Of a stretch of 64,000 nt of DNA, positions 42,121-51,486 are shown one piece after another. Source of the stretch: CAYLMG01 sp964464635 (GTDB lineage Bacteria > Planctomycetota > Phycisphaerae > Sedimentisphaerales > Anaerobacaceae). The notes under the pieces were generated by a model that had not been told where the DNA came from, searched no databases, and saw nothing but the letters and a program-made list of their open reading frames with translations. Both the position numbers and the translations under genes were made by a program. Position 1 is the first letter of the stretch. Each line of letters begins with the position of its first letter. The stretch spans positions 1-64,000 of the forward strand of contig CAYXGT010000003.1 in NCBI GenBank assembly GCA_964464635.1. The letters are read 5' to 3'.

Positions 42121-43269
42121 ATGAAAAAACAGACAGGTAAAAAAGGAGTACTGCTTATAAGCTCGTCTTTTCGGCCCAGCATCGGAGGTGTTCAGTCATA
42201 CCTTGATGACTTATGCGAGTACCTGCTTTCTCGTGATATTCGGGTTTTCGTGGTTACCTGTCAGCCAAATACCTCCAAAGTCAGAGGCAAATTCATAGAA
42301 AAGAGTGAAAACTTTCTTGCTATAAGGCTGCCTTTGTTCGGATTGAAATTGTTATATTTTCAAAGACTGAAATTTCTTTATGAGAACCTTGTTTTATTTT
42401 TAGGCTCACTTTTCGTACTTCTGATTCACAACAGAAGTATCAGTGCCGTTAACGGCAACGGTTATGCGTTCTATTTAAGAGCTCTGAAATTATTTTTCCC
42501 ATCGAAACGATTTGTTCTGAGCACTCATAATCTTTACCATTTCGACAAGCATTCGAAGATGCGCAATGCGATTGTTCGCTGGGTATTTTCCAAAGTTGAC
42601 AGAATATTAACTGTTTCACAACAGTCAAAGGCAGAGCTGGCCAATATTGGTCTTGACGCTGAAAGGATTACGAATTTTCACTGCTGGGTAAATCAGAATA
42701 AATTCAGGCCGATGGACAAAAGCCGAGCGAAACAACGATATGAGTGGTCAGACAAGTTTATTGTTTTGTACGTAGGCAGGTTAGTCCCTGAAAAAGGGCC
42801 TGGCTTACTTATGCAGGCTGCAGACAGGGTCGATAAGAAAATTACATTTGCTTTTATCGGCGACGGGCCAATGGCTGAAGAACTTAAAGAAGCAGCATTG
42901 TCCCGCGAAAACGCAATCTTTATAGGTAAAATCGAATACGAAGAGCTCCCAGTTTATCTCAACGCATCAGATGTCTTTGTGATTCCGTCTCAATGGGACG
43001 AGCCTTACGGCAGGGTTATTCTGGAGGCTCTTTGCTGCGGCGTGCCGGTGATAGGCACTAAAAGAGGCGGAATACCTGAAATTATAAATGATAAAGTAGG
43101 CATTCTTGTCAGTCCGCCTGAAAAAGATGTTGAAAACATATCAAATGCAATTGAAGAATTGTATAAAGACCGGCAGAGGCTTTCGAACCTATCTAAAAAT
43201 GCGATTAAACAGGTAAATGAAAAATACAGCGTCAAGAATGCCGAGCTAATCGCAAGCAGTTATAATTAA
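42121..43269 (+). CDS. Family 4 glycosyltransferase (second of a tandem pair)
   Basis: Start ATG 42121 (MKKQTGKKGVLLISSSF), 22 bp after the first copy ends; the longer frame from 42028 would overlap that gene by 71 bp. The 382-aa protein parallels its neighbour throughout: LDDLCEYLLSRDIRVFVVTC, FVLSTHNLYHFD, FIVLYVGRLVPEKGPGLLMQ, and the donor site PSQWDEPYGRVILEALCCGV. The two proteins have the same length and block order and many identical positions, so they arose by tandem duplication and have since diverged. They probably add two successive, different sugars. No strong Shine-Dalgarno is visible. Confidence 0.88.
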   Translation: MKKQTGKKGVLLISSSFRPSIGGVQSYLDDLCEYLLSRDIRVFVVTCQPNTSKVRGKFIEKSENFLAIRLPLFGLKLLYFQRLKFLYENLVLFLGSLFVLLIHNRSISAVNGNGYAFYLRALKLFFPSKRFVLSTHNLYHFDKHSKMRNAIVRWVFSKVDRILTVSQQSKAELANIGLDAERITNFHCWVNQNKFRPMDKSRAKQRYEWSDKFIVLYVGRLVPEKGPGLLMQAADRVDKKITFAFIGDGPMAEELKEAALSRENAIFIGKIEYEELPVYLNASDVFVIPSQWDEPYGRVILEALCCGVPVIGTKRGGIPEIINDKVGILVSPPEKDVENISNAIEELYKDRQRLSNLSKNAIKQVNEKYSVKNAELIASSYN

Positions 43270-43307
43270 CTGAATCCAACACCCTGCCAATTAAACCGGA
43301 GAAATAT

Positions 43308-44729
43308 ATGCTAACAAACTATAGCAGTACGAGAACCGCAAAAAACACTTTGACGAATATATCGTGGATTTCCTCGTCCGACAGAACCCTGTTAGCATTA
43401 CTGCTGATATCCGCTGCTGCGGCAATCGCATTGGGCGGTATCGCACAAAACACTGCTGCGGGGGCGGCCATATTGGGAGCGGCGATTCTTCTTACACTAA
43501 TCAAACACCCTGAGCTGGCTCTGGCTGTTCTGTTTAACGGAGTCATCGTTTACTTTTATCTGCTGTGCAAGCTTGGTGTTGAGACAAGCCGAATCACCAC
43601 ATCTGCATTTTATCTCGCCCTCGTCGGAACGGCAATTCTGGGCTTTATACTCACCATATCGCGCCGAAGATACAATTTTCATCTCAGCTTAACTGATATC
43701 TTATTTATATGTTTCTTTTCGTATATCTTTCTGAACTACTTTGTTTTTTCAGAAAAGCACGAGGCCGCTTATATCAAAATCTGCTACGCACCCCTGCTGG
43801 TTGTCGGTCCTTATTTTGCCACCATTCTGCTGTCCAGAGAAAAAACGATACGCAACTTTTTCAATTACTGCGTTATTCTGGCAGCTATTTTGATAATTCC
43901 ATCCTTCTATGAACTGCTCGTTAATCCGACCTTTGAGAATTCCGCACGTTTTTCGGCGTACGAATTTTCTTCAGGCGTGGACAATCCTATCTTGTTCGGC
44001 CTGACCTTCGGAACGCTTTTAATCATCGTAGGAACCTGGATTCTCGAAAGAGACGGGCTTAAGGCTAAACATCTTGTGTTGGTGATTCCATCGACATTTT
44101 TGCTGGTAAGGGCAGGTTCGCGAGGGGCGCTGCTCAGCTTTATCATTACCATTGTTTTCTACATCGTTGTCTTCGCAAAGATAAGGTTGAAAACGAAGCT
44201 GCTGACCGTAATTATTCTTTCTATGTTATTTATATCAGCCTACCACTTTATACCTCAGACAACTATTGATTTCTATAAAAGCACTTTCGATTATCAATAT
44301 ATGCCCGAAAGCTCCGTATCGCAAAGACTGACGATGTGGCAGCAGGCCCTGCACGATTTCAAGAGCAAACCCATATTAGGAGTAGGAGTCGGCAACTCGG
44401 TCTGGGGGGGCGGTTTTCCGCACAATATCGTGCTCGAGGTCGCTGCAGAATTCGGTCTTGTGGGCCTGTTTATGCTGGCTGCAATTTGCTTTTTATCCAT
44501 TCAAAAAGCAATGACCTTCATCAATAAAACACCCAGGAATGATTTGAAGATTTGTATGAAAATATCCCTTTTACTATTCATCTATTCCTTTATAGAGGCC
44601 CAGTTCAGCGGCTATATAACAAACCAAACCCGATTATTTATCAGTATCGGCCTTATATCATCGCTTGCGCGGATGCGAGCAGGTTCACCGGGCTCACAGA
44701 CTTTGAAAAAATTAGCGGCCGCAATATAA
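43308..44729 (+). CDS. O-antigen ligase/polymerase family membrane protein
   Basis: The 473-aa protein has about 11 transmembrane segments. The Wzy_C-type core occupies the middle and end: SSGVDNPILFGLTFGTLLII, VRAGSRGALLSFIITIVFY, and the loop DFKSKPILGVGVGNSVWGGG followed by FPHNIVLEVAAEFGLVGLFM. The H-N-x-x-L-E element after the loop is the family's functional signature. It probably joins repeat units or attaches them to an acceptor. The protein at 27343 has the same fold with a TPR tail, so the locus has two. The Shine-Dalgarno GGAG is 7 nt upstream of ATG 43308. Confidence 0.88.
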   Translation: MLTNYSSTRTAKNTLTNISWISSSDRTLLALLLISAAAAIALGGIAQNTAAGAAILGAAILLTLIKHPELALAVLFNGVIVYFYLLCKLGVETSRITTSAFYLALVGTAILGFILTISRRRYNFHLSLTDILFICFFSYIFLNYFVFSEKHEAAYIKICYAPLLVVGPYFATILLSREKTIRNFFNYCVILAAILIIPSFYELLVNPTFENSARFSAYEFSSGVDNPILFGLTFGTLLIIVGTWILERDGLKAKHLVLVIPSTFLLVRAGSRGALLSFIITIVFYIVVFAKIRLKTKLLTVIILSMLFISAYHFIPQTTIDFYKSTFDYQYMPESSVSQRLTMWQQALHDFKSKPILGVGVGNSVWGGGFPHNIVLEVAAEFGLVGLFMLAAICFLSIQKAMTFINKTPRNDLKICMKISLLLFIYSFIEAQFSGYITNQTRLFISIGLISSLARMRAGSPGSQTLKKLAAAI

Positions 44730-44743
44730 AGAAAGGTTCTGCC

Positions 44744-45871
44744 ATGCGAGTAGCAGTAATGCAAAAAACCATCTGTGACTATCAGATGCCGTATTACCTG
44801 CTCCTGAACGACAGGTTAAAAAACAAAAAAATCGAGCTGAGAGTTTTCTGCGGAACGACACAGGACAAAGGATATACGTACGAAGACACTTTTTTTGCCA
44901 GGCTCTTCCAGATGAAGTTCAATGTTAACGTCGGCGGTCTGCAGGAAAAACTCGTCATTCTGCCCTCTCTATTCGGCGCTCTAAAAAAATACAAACCCGA
45001 CGTTATAATTACCGAAGACATAAGCGCGATGCCGAACTGTATTACTATCCTGCTTTACAGCAAACTGTTCAAAATCCCTTACATTATTCGGGGCATGGGC
45101 TCTATTCCCAACAAGAAACCATCCCGCTTAAGATTTTTTCTCGAACCGATAATTTCAAAGTTTCGCAACTCAGCCCACAGCATATTATGCTACAGCTCTT
45201 ATGCCAGGGATTATTACAGCAAAAAATATAACAAAAAATGCCATATAGCTTATAATTCGGCAACAACACGTCACACGGAATCAGAATATAAGAAAATCGA
45301 AGCTAACATCCGCAGCAAATATGAAAAACCTGACAGGTATAACATTGTCTTTATCGGCCGGCTAATTCCACAAAAAAAGGTTGATTTGCTTTTAAGTGCA
45401 TTGGCAAAAATAAAGACAAATATTCCGATTACCCTTTCGATTATCGGCGATGGAAATGCCAAAAATCAGCTAAAAGAACTCAGCCGACAGCTAAACATAT
45501 CCGACAGGGTCGATTTTCCGGGCGGGATAACCGACCGCAGCGAAAAGGCGAAAATTTTTATGAATGCTCACTTAGGCGTTCTGCCCGGGCTGGGCGGACT
45601 CGCCATACAGGAGATGATGTGGTACGGCATCCCCATCATTGCTTCTTCTGCAGACGGCACAGAACAAGAGCTGATAGTGCAAAGTGATGCCGGCATATAC
45701 ATCGACGAAATGAATGAAAATAAACTAAGCGAAGAAATCCAGGCCTTTATAAATATGCCGTGTGAACAAAAAGTATCAATGGCGTTAAACGCATTGAAGG
45801 TTGTTTATGAGAAATACAATATGAATTCAATGCTTGACGCTTTCGAAAAATCTGTCATTACCACCAATTAA
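44744..45871 (+). CDS. Family 4 glycosyltransferase
   Basis: ATG 44744 (MRVAVMQKTICDYQ) with AAAGG upstream begins 15 bp after the ligase; the longer open frame from 44552 overlaps that gene and is discarded. The 375-aa GT-B protein has PDVIITEDISAMPNCI, IPYIIRGMGSIPNKKPSRLR, NIVFIGRLIPQKKVDLLL, LSIIGDGNAKNQLKEL, VDFPGGITDRSEKAKIF, and PGLGGLAIQEMMWYGIPIIA in the donor site (E at the QE position). The short VPGLGG element rather than PS-x-x-E-G is seen in some GT4 subfamilies. The sugar is not predictable. Confidence 0.85.
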   Translation: MRVAVMQKTICDYQMPYYLLLNDRLKNKKIELRVFCGTTQDKGYTYEDTFFARLFQMKFNVNVGGLQEKLVILPSLFGALKKYKPDVIITEDISAMPNCITILLYSKLFKIPYIIRGMGSIPNKKPSRLRFFLEPIISKFRNSAHSILCYSSYARDYYSKKYNKKCHIAYNSATTRHTESEYKKIEANIRSKYEKPDRYNIVFIGRLIPQKKVDLLLSALAKIKTNIPITLSIIGDGNAKNQLKELSRQLNISDRVDFPGGITDRSEKAKIFMNAHLGVLPGLGGLAIQEMMWYGIPIIASSADGTEQELIVQSDAGIYIDEMNENKLSEEIQAFINMPCEQKVSMALNALKVVYEKYNMNSMLDAFEKSVITTN

Positions 45872-45888
45872 AATATGATGGCATCCAA

Positions 45889-46605
45889 ATGAACTGCGAG
45901 AAAATTTACGAAAAACAGTATAGCCAGAAAAAGCTAATTAACGTGAATACCTTCCAACACTTGAGAAAGGTATTTAAAAGATTTGATGTAAACAGGGAAG
46001 ATTTGGCCTTAAGTCTTATAGATGGTGGAAGAATGTTACTCGATGTTGGTTGCGGAAACGGCTCGCTGGTTATCAGGGCTAAAGACAAATTCCAGGAAGT
46101 TTATGGGATAGACATTTCCACATTTCGCATCGAGGAGGCAAGAAAGAAAGCCGCTGACAAACTTGAAGATGTCAGCCTGGTGCATTTTTCAACATGTAAT
46201 ATAAACAATAAGGTCGAGTTCCCGGATAATACATTTGATGCAGCAATCTCTCTCGCTGTGGTCGAGCATGTTTTTGACCCATATTTTGTGGTTGGCGAGA
46301 TTAACCGTGTGCTAAAACCGGGAGGTATTTTTATAGTCGATGTCCCAAATATCGCATACATAAGGTATAGACTCGCTTTGCTTTTCGGCAAACTACCAGT
46401 TACATCATCTCCTTTCAACTGGAAAGAAATAGGATGGGATGGCGGGCATCTGCATTATTTCACCAAGAAAAGCCTGGTTCGTTTACTTGAGGAATCCGGG
46501 TTCACAATTTTAAAAGTTACAGGGTGCGGCTTATTTGCAAAATTTAGAAATTTTTACCCAGCTTTATTAACCGGTGACATTTGTATCAAAGCAAGAAAGG
46601 AGTAA
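45889..46605 (+). CDS. Class I SAM-dependent methyltransferase
   Basis: The 238-aa protein has motif I LLDVGCGNGSLVIRAKDKF, the acidic strand-2 end VYGIDIS, and motif II/III FDAAISLAVVEHVFDPYFVV with EINRVLKPGGIFIVDVPNIA. The HLHYFTKKSLVRLLEESGF element is common in methyltransferases acting on sugars or lipid-linked glycans. The product has no membrane segment. Its stop lies 1 bp before the ATG of the next, truncated methyltransferase gene, with the shared AAGGAG serving that gene. Confidence 0.88.
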   Translation: MNCEKIYEKQYSQKKLINVNTFQHLRKVFKRFDVNREDLALSLIDGGRMLLDVGCGNGSLVIRAKDKFQEVYGIDISTFRIEEARKKAADKLEDVSLVHFSTCNINNKVEFPDNTFDAAISLAVVEHVFDPYFVVGEINRVLKPGGIFIVDVPNIAYIRYRLALLFGKLPVTSSPFNWKEIGWDGGHLHYFTKKSLVRLLEESGFTILKVTGCGLFAKFRNFYPALLTGDICIKARKE

Positions 46606-46606
46606 A

Positions 46607-47053
46607 ATGCTTAACCTGTCAGAATATCTTGACGGCCAAAAATTATACGGCGATGATTTTAGCTTAGAACAGATAAAACAGTGGTATGAGGACGAGAAAG
46701 AGGCATATTTCAATTTAATATCAAATAACAAAAACAGCTACCAATATGGGTATTCTCTATTAAACTACGAACATGGATTTCGCTTTCTGCCTGATAAAAG
46801 GTTTCCTCAAGTATTAAGCATCGGCGGAGCTTATGGTGAAGAATTGTCCCTGATAAAAGACAGAGCCGGCCAAATTACAATTTTAGAGTCGTCCGACGAT
46901 TTCGTTAATTCTGACTGCCCAAAAAACCATCATATGAAATATATGCAGGCTCAACCAAATGGCAAAATGCCTTTTCCGAATAATTATTTCAATTTAATCA
47001 CCTGTTTCGGAACGTTGTATCATATCCCGAACGTAAGCACGGTGCAGGGATAA
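46607..47053 (+). pseudogene. SAM-dependent methyltransferase, 3'-truncated (148 aa)
   Basis: ATG 46607 has AAGGAG 5 nt upstream, so the beginning is intact (MLNLSEYLDGQKLYGDDFSL). The Rossmann core starts normally: PQVLSIGGAYGEELSLIKD, ITILESSDDFVNS, MPFPNNYFNLITCFGTLYHI, PNVSTV. Here the family would continue with ...EFYRVLKPGG and about 90 more residues. Instead there is QG and a stop. In another frame, from about 47044, the tail of a different protein begins and runs to 47136. This is the same arrangement as at 33.5 kb. The remaining domain lacks strands 5-7 and is unlikely to be active. Confidence 0.7.
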
Positions 47054-47136
47054 ACGAGCAAGATAGTTTTAATGATTTCAGAGCGAAGAGCAACGGCCTT
47101 TGGGAGCTGATAAAATTATTTCAGAAGATAAGATGA
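47044..47136 (+). pseudogene. C-terminal remnant of an unidentified gene
   Basis: The frame reads AGINEQDSFNDFRAKSNG then LWELIKLFQKIR and stops with TGA at 47134-47136. The stop overlaps the ATG of the next gene as ATGA, the normal operon junction, so this is the genuine 3' end of a lost gene. The residues look like an amphipathic C-terminal helix. The parent family cannot be named. Confidence 0.55.
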
Positions 47137-48245
47137 CAGAAAAACAGGCTATACTTTTCATAAGCGCAATTTCACCTCCTGTTACGGGGGTGACAACCGC
47201 ATCAGAAATTATTCTATCTCATTTACGGAATAAAGGCTATCCTGTATATGTCGTCGATTACGCAAGGAAAAGCCTTGTATCAGGCAGGTTCTCGCTAAAA
47301 CAGTTTTTTAATATTATGGGTCTGGCTTTTACGATACTGAAGAAAAAAAGCAAAACCGCACACGTTTACCTGGTCATATCCACAACTTTCTGGGGAAACC
47401 TGCGGGATTTATTTTTTTTGCTGCTTATCGGTAAAAACAAAAGAAAAAACACTGTTCTGCATATGCACACGGCAACATTCGAAGAATACCTGTCGCGAAC
47501 GCCGCGGTTGCTGAAAACGCTTGTTAAAAAAATGTTTCGAGATGTGAAGGCTTTTGTTGTGTTAGGCAAAACCTTTATCAATACGTTCGACGGCATTATC
47601 AAGAAAGAACAGATTAGAGTTGTAGAAAATTGTGCAAGAGATGAAGTCTTCATACCCCGACATAAGCTCGTGGAAAAGAACAACGATATCAAAAAAGTGA
47701 ATATTCTTTACCTCGGCAATCTCATCAACGGCAAGGGCTATGAGCTGCTTGCGGATGCCTATGCTGCCTTGCCTCAGGCAATTAGGAAAAAAACCATTTT
47801 GAATTTCGCCGGTGAATTTCCCGACCTTGCAGAAAAGGCTGTTTTTCGCAAAAAAATAACAGCTTATCCCAACATCCATTACCACGGGCCTGTGTATGGA
47901 GAAAAAAAGAGGGAATTGTTATGGGGCACCCATATTTTCTGCCTGCCTTCCTCCTATATCCACGAAGCTCAGCCGATATCCATTCTCGAAGCTTATGCAG
48001 CCGGCTGCATCGTTTTGACAACCAACACAGGCGGTATAAAAGACATATTCAGGCACAACGTCAACGGCTACTGGCTTGCCTGCGGTGACAGGCAGGCACT
48101 GACAAAATATCTCGGCCTGCTGGTTACCGACATTGATAAGCATAAGGATTTTGCATTTCATAACTACAGGGAAGCTGAAAAGAAATACACGGAAAAAATA
48201 TTCTGCAGCAACCTTGAAAAAATTATTACAGGCGAAGGGAATTAA
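47133..48245 (+). CDS. Family 4 glycosyltransferase
   Basis: ATG 47133 (MTEKQAILFISAISPPVTG), in the ATGA overlap with the upstream remnant. The 370-aa GT-B protein has FISAISPPVTGVTTASEIIL at the N-terminus, AHVYLVISTTFWGNLRDLFF, TVLHMHTATFEEYL, VNILYLGNLINGKGYELLAD, NIHYHGPVYGEKKRELLWGT, and the donor site PSSYIHEAQPISILEAYAAG with the conserved E-x7-E spacing. A C-terminal YREAEKKYTEKIF is typical of the family. The donor sugar is unknown. Confidence 0.87.
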   Translation: MTEKQAILFISAISPPVTGVTTASEIILSHLRNKGYPVYVVDYARKSLVSGRFSLKQFFNIMGLAFTILKKKSKTAHVYLVISTTFWGNLRDLFFLLLIGKNKRKNTVLHMHTATFEEYLSRTPRLLKTLVKKMFRDVKAFVVLGKTFINTFDGIIKKEQIRVVENCARDEVFIPRHKLVEKNNDIKKVNILYLGNLINGKGYELLADAYAALPQAIRKKTILNFAGEFPDLAEKAVFRKKITAYPNIHYHGPVYGEKKRELLWGTHIFCLPSSYIHEAQPISILEAYAAGCIVLTTNTGGIKDIFRHNVNGYWLACGDRQALTKYLGLLVTDIDKHKDFAFHNYREAEKKYTEKIFCSNLEKIITGEGN

Positions 48246-48251
48246 CTTTTT

Positions 48252-49754
48252 ATGAAAATCCTGCTTATTGACCCGCCGTTTTATCGTTTCATCGGTTACT
48301 ACAACCGCTATTTTCCACTGGGGATAGCTTACCTTGCGGCTGTACTACAGCAGAACGGACACGAGGTCCAGATTTATGATGCGGATTCCAATGTAAATCC
48401 AACGAAGATGGATTTCACACGGTTGGAAGAAGATTATCCGACATATCTGAACGCGCTGAAAGATGACAACCACGAAATCTGGCAGAAAATGAGAGAACAG
48501 ATAAGTAACTTTCAGCCGGATATCGTCGGCATTACCATCTGGACCACTTTTGCTGCTTCGGCGTTCAAGGTCGCATCTATATGCAAACAATATAATAAGG
48601 ATGTGCCCGTAGTTTTCGGCGGCCCTCACGGCACAATCAAATATGACGAGATAATGAGAATATGTCCCGACGTCGATGTTATTGTCAAAGGCGAGGGAGA
48701 AAACACGCTGCTGGAATTAGTGCAAAAACAGAAAGACAAAAAAAGAATCGATAAAAAGATACTCAAAGATATTAAAGGAATCGTTTACCGTCACAACGGC
48801 ACTTTTGTAAATAATCCTGAGCGGGAATTTATCGAGGATTTAGATTCGCTTCCGCTTCCGGCCAGAGAGCTGCTGGTAAATAAAGATTCGTACGATTCGG
48901 AGGATATGGGTCTGCTGATGACAAGCAGAGGCTGCCCTTATAACTGCTCTTATTGTGCCACGAGTATCTGGAAACGGAAGATACGCTACCGTTCCATAGA
49001 TAATGTAATCGACGAGATAAGGCTGGTTAAAAACAGATATAAAACGCGGCAATTCACGTTCAAGGACGATTCGTTCACGGTCAGCCGAAAAAGGGTTATG
49101 GAACTCTGCGACAGGCTGATTGGTGAGAATCTCGATATTAACTGGGATTGTAATACGAGGGTAAACCTTATCGATGAAGAGATGCTAAAGAAGATGAAAA
49201 AGGCGGGATGCAACAGCATAAAAGTGGGAATAGAAACGGGAAGTGAGAGAATTCTCAAATTAATGAATAAGGGGACAACACTTTCCCAGGCGAGGTCGGC
49301 GGCAAAACTTCTCAGGAAAGCAGGCATCCACTGGACGGCTTATTTTATGATGGGGCTTCCAACAGAGACAAAAGCAGAAAGCTACGAAACGCTCAAGCTT
49401 TTAAAAGAGCTTAAGCCTGACTTTGCATCTTTAAGTGTTTACGAGCCTTTCCCGGGAACCGATTTGTTCGAAATGGGAATTGAAAAAAATCTTGTCCAAA
49501 GGCAAAGGTCACTGGAAGAGTTCAACAGAATTTCTCCGAAATATTACTACGTCAAAGATACAGATAAAAGAGTGGATACTATGAGCAACGAGGAGCTTGA
49601 GAAGCTCGAAGCTGAAATGAAAAGAAAGTTTCACAAATATAATATGGGTTTTTCAAAACTGGTAAAAAGAGCAAAGTCAAGAAGCAGGCTTTATCTGCAT
49701 AAACCACAGGCACTTTGCGGTGACATTAAAAAATTTCTGAGCTGGATGGGGTAA
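48252..49754 (+). CDS. B12-binding domain radical SAM protein
   Basis: The 500-aa protein has a B12-binding-like domain at the N-terminus (LLIDPPFYRFIGYYNRYFPL, GIAYLAAVLQQNGHEVQIYD, VPVVFGGPHGTIKYDEI, VDVIVKGEGENTLLELV). The radical SAM domain carries the C-x3-C-x2-C motif in TSRGCPYNCSYCATSIW, followed by FTFKDDSFTVSRKRVMELC, IKVGIETGSERILKLMNKG and YFMMGLPTETKAESYETL. It is a second member of the class found at 35179 but clearly not a close copy. B12 radical SAM enzymes often perform C-methylation or ring changes. In this setting a sugar or the lipid carrier is the likely substrate, which is inference. Confidence 0.9.
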   Translation: MKILLIDPPFYRFIGYYNRYFPLGIAYLAAVLQQNGHEVQIYDADSNVNPTKMDFTRLEEDYPTYLNALKDDNHEIWQKMREQISNFQPDIVGITIWTTFAASAFKVASICKQYNKDVPVVFGGPHGTIKYDEIMRICPDVDVIVKGEGENTLLELVQKQKDKKRIDKKILKDIKGIVYRHNGTFVNNPEREFIEDLDSLPLPARELLVNKDSYDSEDMGLLMTSRGCPYNCSYCATSIWKRKIRYRSIDNVIDEIRLVKNRYKTRQFTFKDDSFTVSRKRVMELCDRLIGENLDINWDCNTRVNLIDEEMLKKMKKAGCNSIKVGIETGSERILKLMNKGTTLSQARSAAKLLRKAGIHWTAYFMMGLPTETKAESYETLKLLKELKPDFASLSVYEPFPGTDLFEMGIEKNLVQRQRSLEEFNRISPKYYYVKDTDKRVDTMSNEELEKLEAEMKRKFHKYNMGFSKLVKRAKSRSRLYLHKPQALCGDIKKFLSWMG

Positions 49755-49759
49755 GACTA

Positions 49760-50521
49760 TTGAAGGTATCGATTATTACAGCGGTTTTCAACGGCTCTGA
49801 GACAATCGAAGATTGTATCAAAAGCATCCATACGCAAACACATCCCGATATAGAGCACATAATCATCGACGGCGGCTCGACAGACGGGACAATAGAAATC
49901 ATCAAAAATCACAAGGACAAAATTTCCCGGTTCATATCGGAAAAAGACAACGGTCTCTATGACGCAATGAATAAGGGGATACGGCTTGCGAAAGGAGATT
50001 TGATAGGTTTTCTTAACGCGGACGATATTTATTACAACGAGGATGTCATCTCTCAAGCGACAGCTCTTGTGCAAAAGGATTGTCTGCAGGCGCTATACGG
50101 CGACCTCATTTACATCGACCGTATGAATCCGAATAAGGTGGTTCGCTACTGGCGGCCAGGCAGGTACAAAGCAGGGGCTTTTTATTCAGGCTGGGTTCCG
50201 CCACATCCGACTTTTTTCTGCCGCAAGGAAATATTTGAGAGATTCGGATACTTCAACGACAAGCTGAAAATCGCGGCTGACTTCGAATTGATGCTGCGCT
50301 TCATAGAAAAAAATAAAATCAAGGTTGGTTATCTGCCAAAAATAATCGTTAAAATGAGAACGGGCGGAAAGGCCAACGTCATTCGGGGGATTATGAAAGG
50401 AAATTCAGAAATCATTAAATCGTTCAGATTAAACGGACTTCATATATCAGCCAAGTTTTTTGTGCAAAAACCGATAACAAAAATAAATCAGCTATTCAAG
50501 AAAGTGAAGGCCTTGCAATAA
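49760..50521 (+). CDS. Family 2 glycosyltransferase
   Basis: Starts at TTG 49760, 6 bp after the radical SAM gene. The 253-aa GT-A protein has VSIITAVFNGSETIEDCIKS, HIIIDGGSTDGTIEIIKN, ISEKDNGLYDAMNKGIRLAK, the D-x-D region LIGFLNADDIYYNEDV, and WVPPHPTFFCRKEIFERFGY. The EKDNGLYDAMNKGI and HPTFF elements are those of short, soluble GT2 enzymes common in colanic-acid-like loci (WcaA/WcaE-type). The stop codon overlaps the next start by 1 bp. Confidence 0.9.
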   Translation: MKVSIITAVFNGSETIEDCIKSIHTQTHPDIEHIIIDGGSTDGTIEIIKNHKDKISRFISEKDNGLYDAMNKGIRLAKGDLIGFLNADDIYYNEDVISQATALVQKDCLQALYGDLIYIDRMNPNKVVRYWRPGRYKAGAFYSGWVPPHPTFFCRKEIFERFGYFNDKLKIAADFELMLRFIEKNKIKVGYLPKIIVKMRTGGKANVIRGIMKGNSEIIKSFRLNGLHISAKFFVQKPITKINQLFKKVKALQ

Positions 50522-51486
50522 TGAAAATACTGGTTACGGGCGGCAGCGGATTTATCGGGACGCGTCTTGTCGGCGAACTGCTGAGGACAGGTCATCACGT
50601 TACCATATTCGATAAGAACGACAGCTCCAAATATCCCGAACTCGTTGATATCGGTGACGTTCGCGACAAGGAGGCCCTTATAAGAGTTGCTGCGGGGCAA
50701 GATGTTATATATCATCTCGCCGCTGAACATGCGGATAATGTCCGGCCCGAATCTCTTTACTGGGAGGTGAATGTAAACGGGGCAAAAAATCTGGTGGATG
50801 CTGCAAAAAATGCCGGTATTAACAAAATAATATTTACAAGCTCAGTAGCCGTGTATCCTCTTAATGCGAGCGAGGCCGATGAGGACAGCAAGCCGGCACC
50901 ATTTAACGAATACGGCAGAAGCAAATACGCCGCGGAGCAGGTTTTCGAAGAATGGGCTTCCGAAGAAAAAATGCGATGTCTTACCACGGTTCGACCGTGC
51001 GTAATATTCGGCGAGGAAAACAGGGGAAATGTGTATAATCTGCTGAGACAAATTTATCGAAAAAGATTTATTATGGTGGGCAGCGGGCGGAATAAAAAGT
51101 CAATGGGTTACGTTGGAAATCTCGTCGAGTTTCTGATATTTGCCCTGGATTTCAGCCCGGGGCCGCGGATTTTCAATTACGCAGACAAACCCGACCTTAC
51201 CACAAACGAAATTATCCGAATCGCCAAAGACGCCTTCGGGAAAAATGGTGACAGTGAATTCCGCATACCGTACGGCATCGGTTTATTAGGCGGCTACGCC
51301 TTCGACGTGCTGGCGAATATCAGCGGTAATCCTTTTTCGATAAGCTCAATTCGGATAAAAAAATTCTGCGCCGACACAACAATATCAACAAACCGACTGC
51401 TGAAAACAGGCTTCAAACCTCCTTATACACTCAAAGAAGCGCTCGAGCAGACTATCAAAGCTGAATTTGCCAGCCAAAGCATTTGA
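50521..51486 (+). CDS. NAD-dependent epimerase/dehydratase
   Basis: An extended SDR of 321 aa. The dinucleotide loop is LVTGGSGFIGTRLVGEL; DVIYHLAAEHADNVRPES follows. The catalytic elements are SSVAVYPLN and Tyr-x3-Lys in EYGRSKYAAEQ. The C-terminal domain (TNEIIRIAKDAFG, FKPPYTLKEALEQTI) binds the sugar. It most likely epimerises or reduces a nucleotide sugar for the repeat unit, though the exact sugar cannot be read. It is the last gene of the continuous locus; 165 bp without a gene or hairpin follow. Confidence 0.88.
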   Translation: MKILVTGGSGFIGTRLVGELLRTGHHVTIFDKNDSSKYPELVDIGDVRDKEALIRVAAGQDVIYHLAAEHADNVRPESLYWEVNVNGAKNLVDAAKNAGINKIIFTSSVAVYPLNASEADEDSKPAPFNEYGRSKYAAEQVFEEWASEEKMRCLTTVRPCVIFGEENRGNVYNLLRQIYRKRFIMVGSGRNKKSMGYVGNLVEFLIFALDFSPGPRIFNYADKPDLTTNEIIRIAKDAFGKNGDSEFRIPYGIGLLGGYAFDVLANISGNPFSISSIRIKKFCADTTISTNRLLKTGFKPPYTLKEALEQTIKAEFASQSI

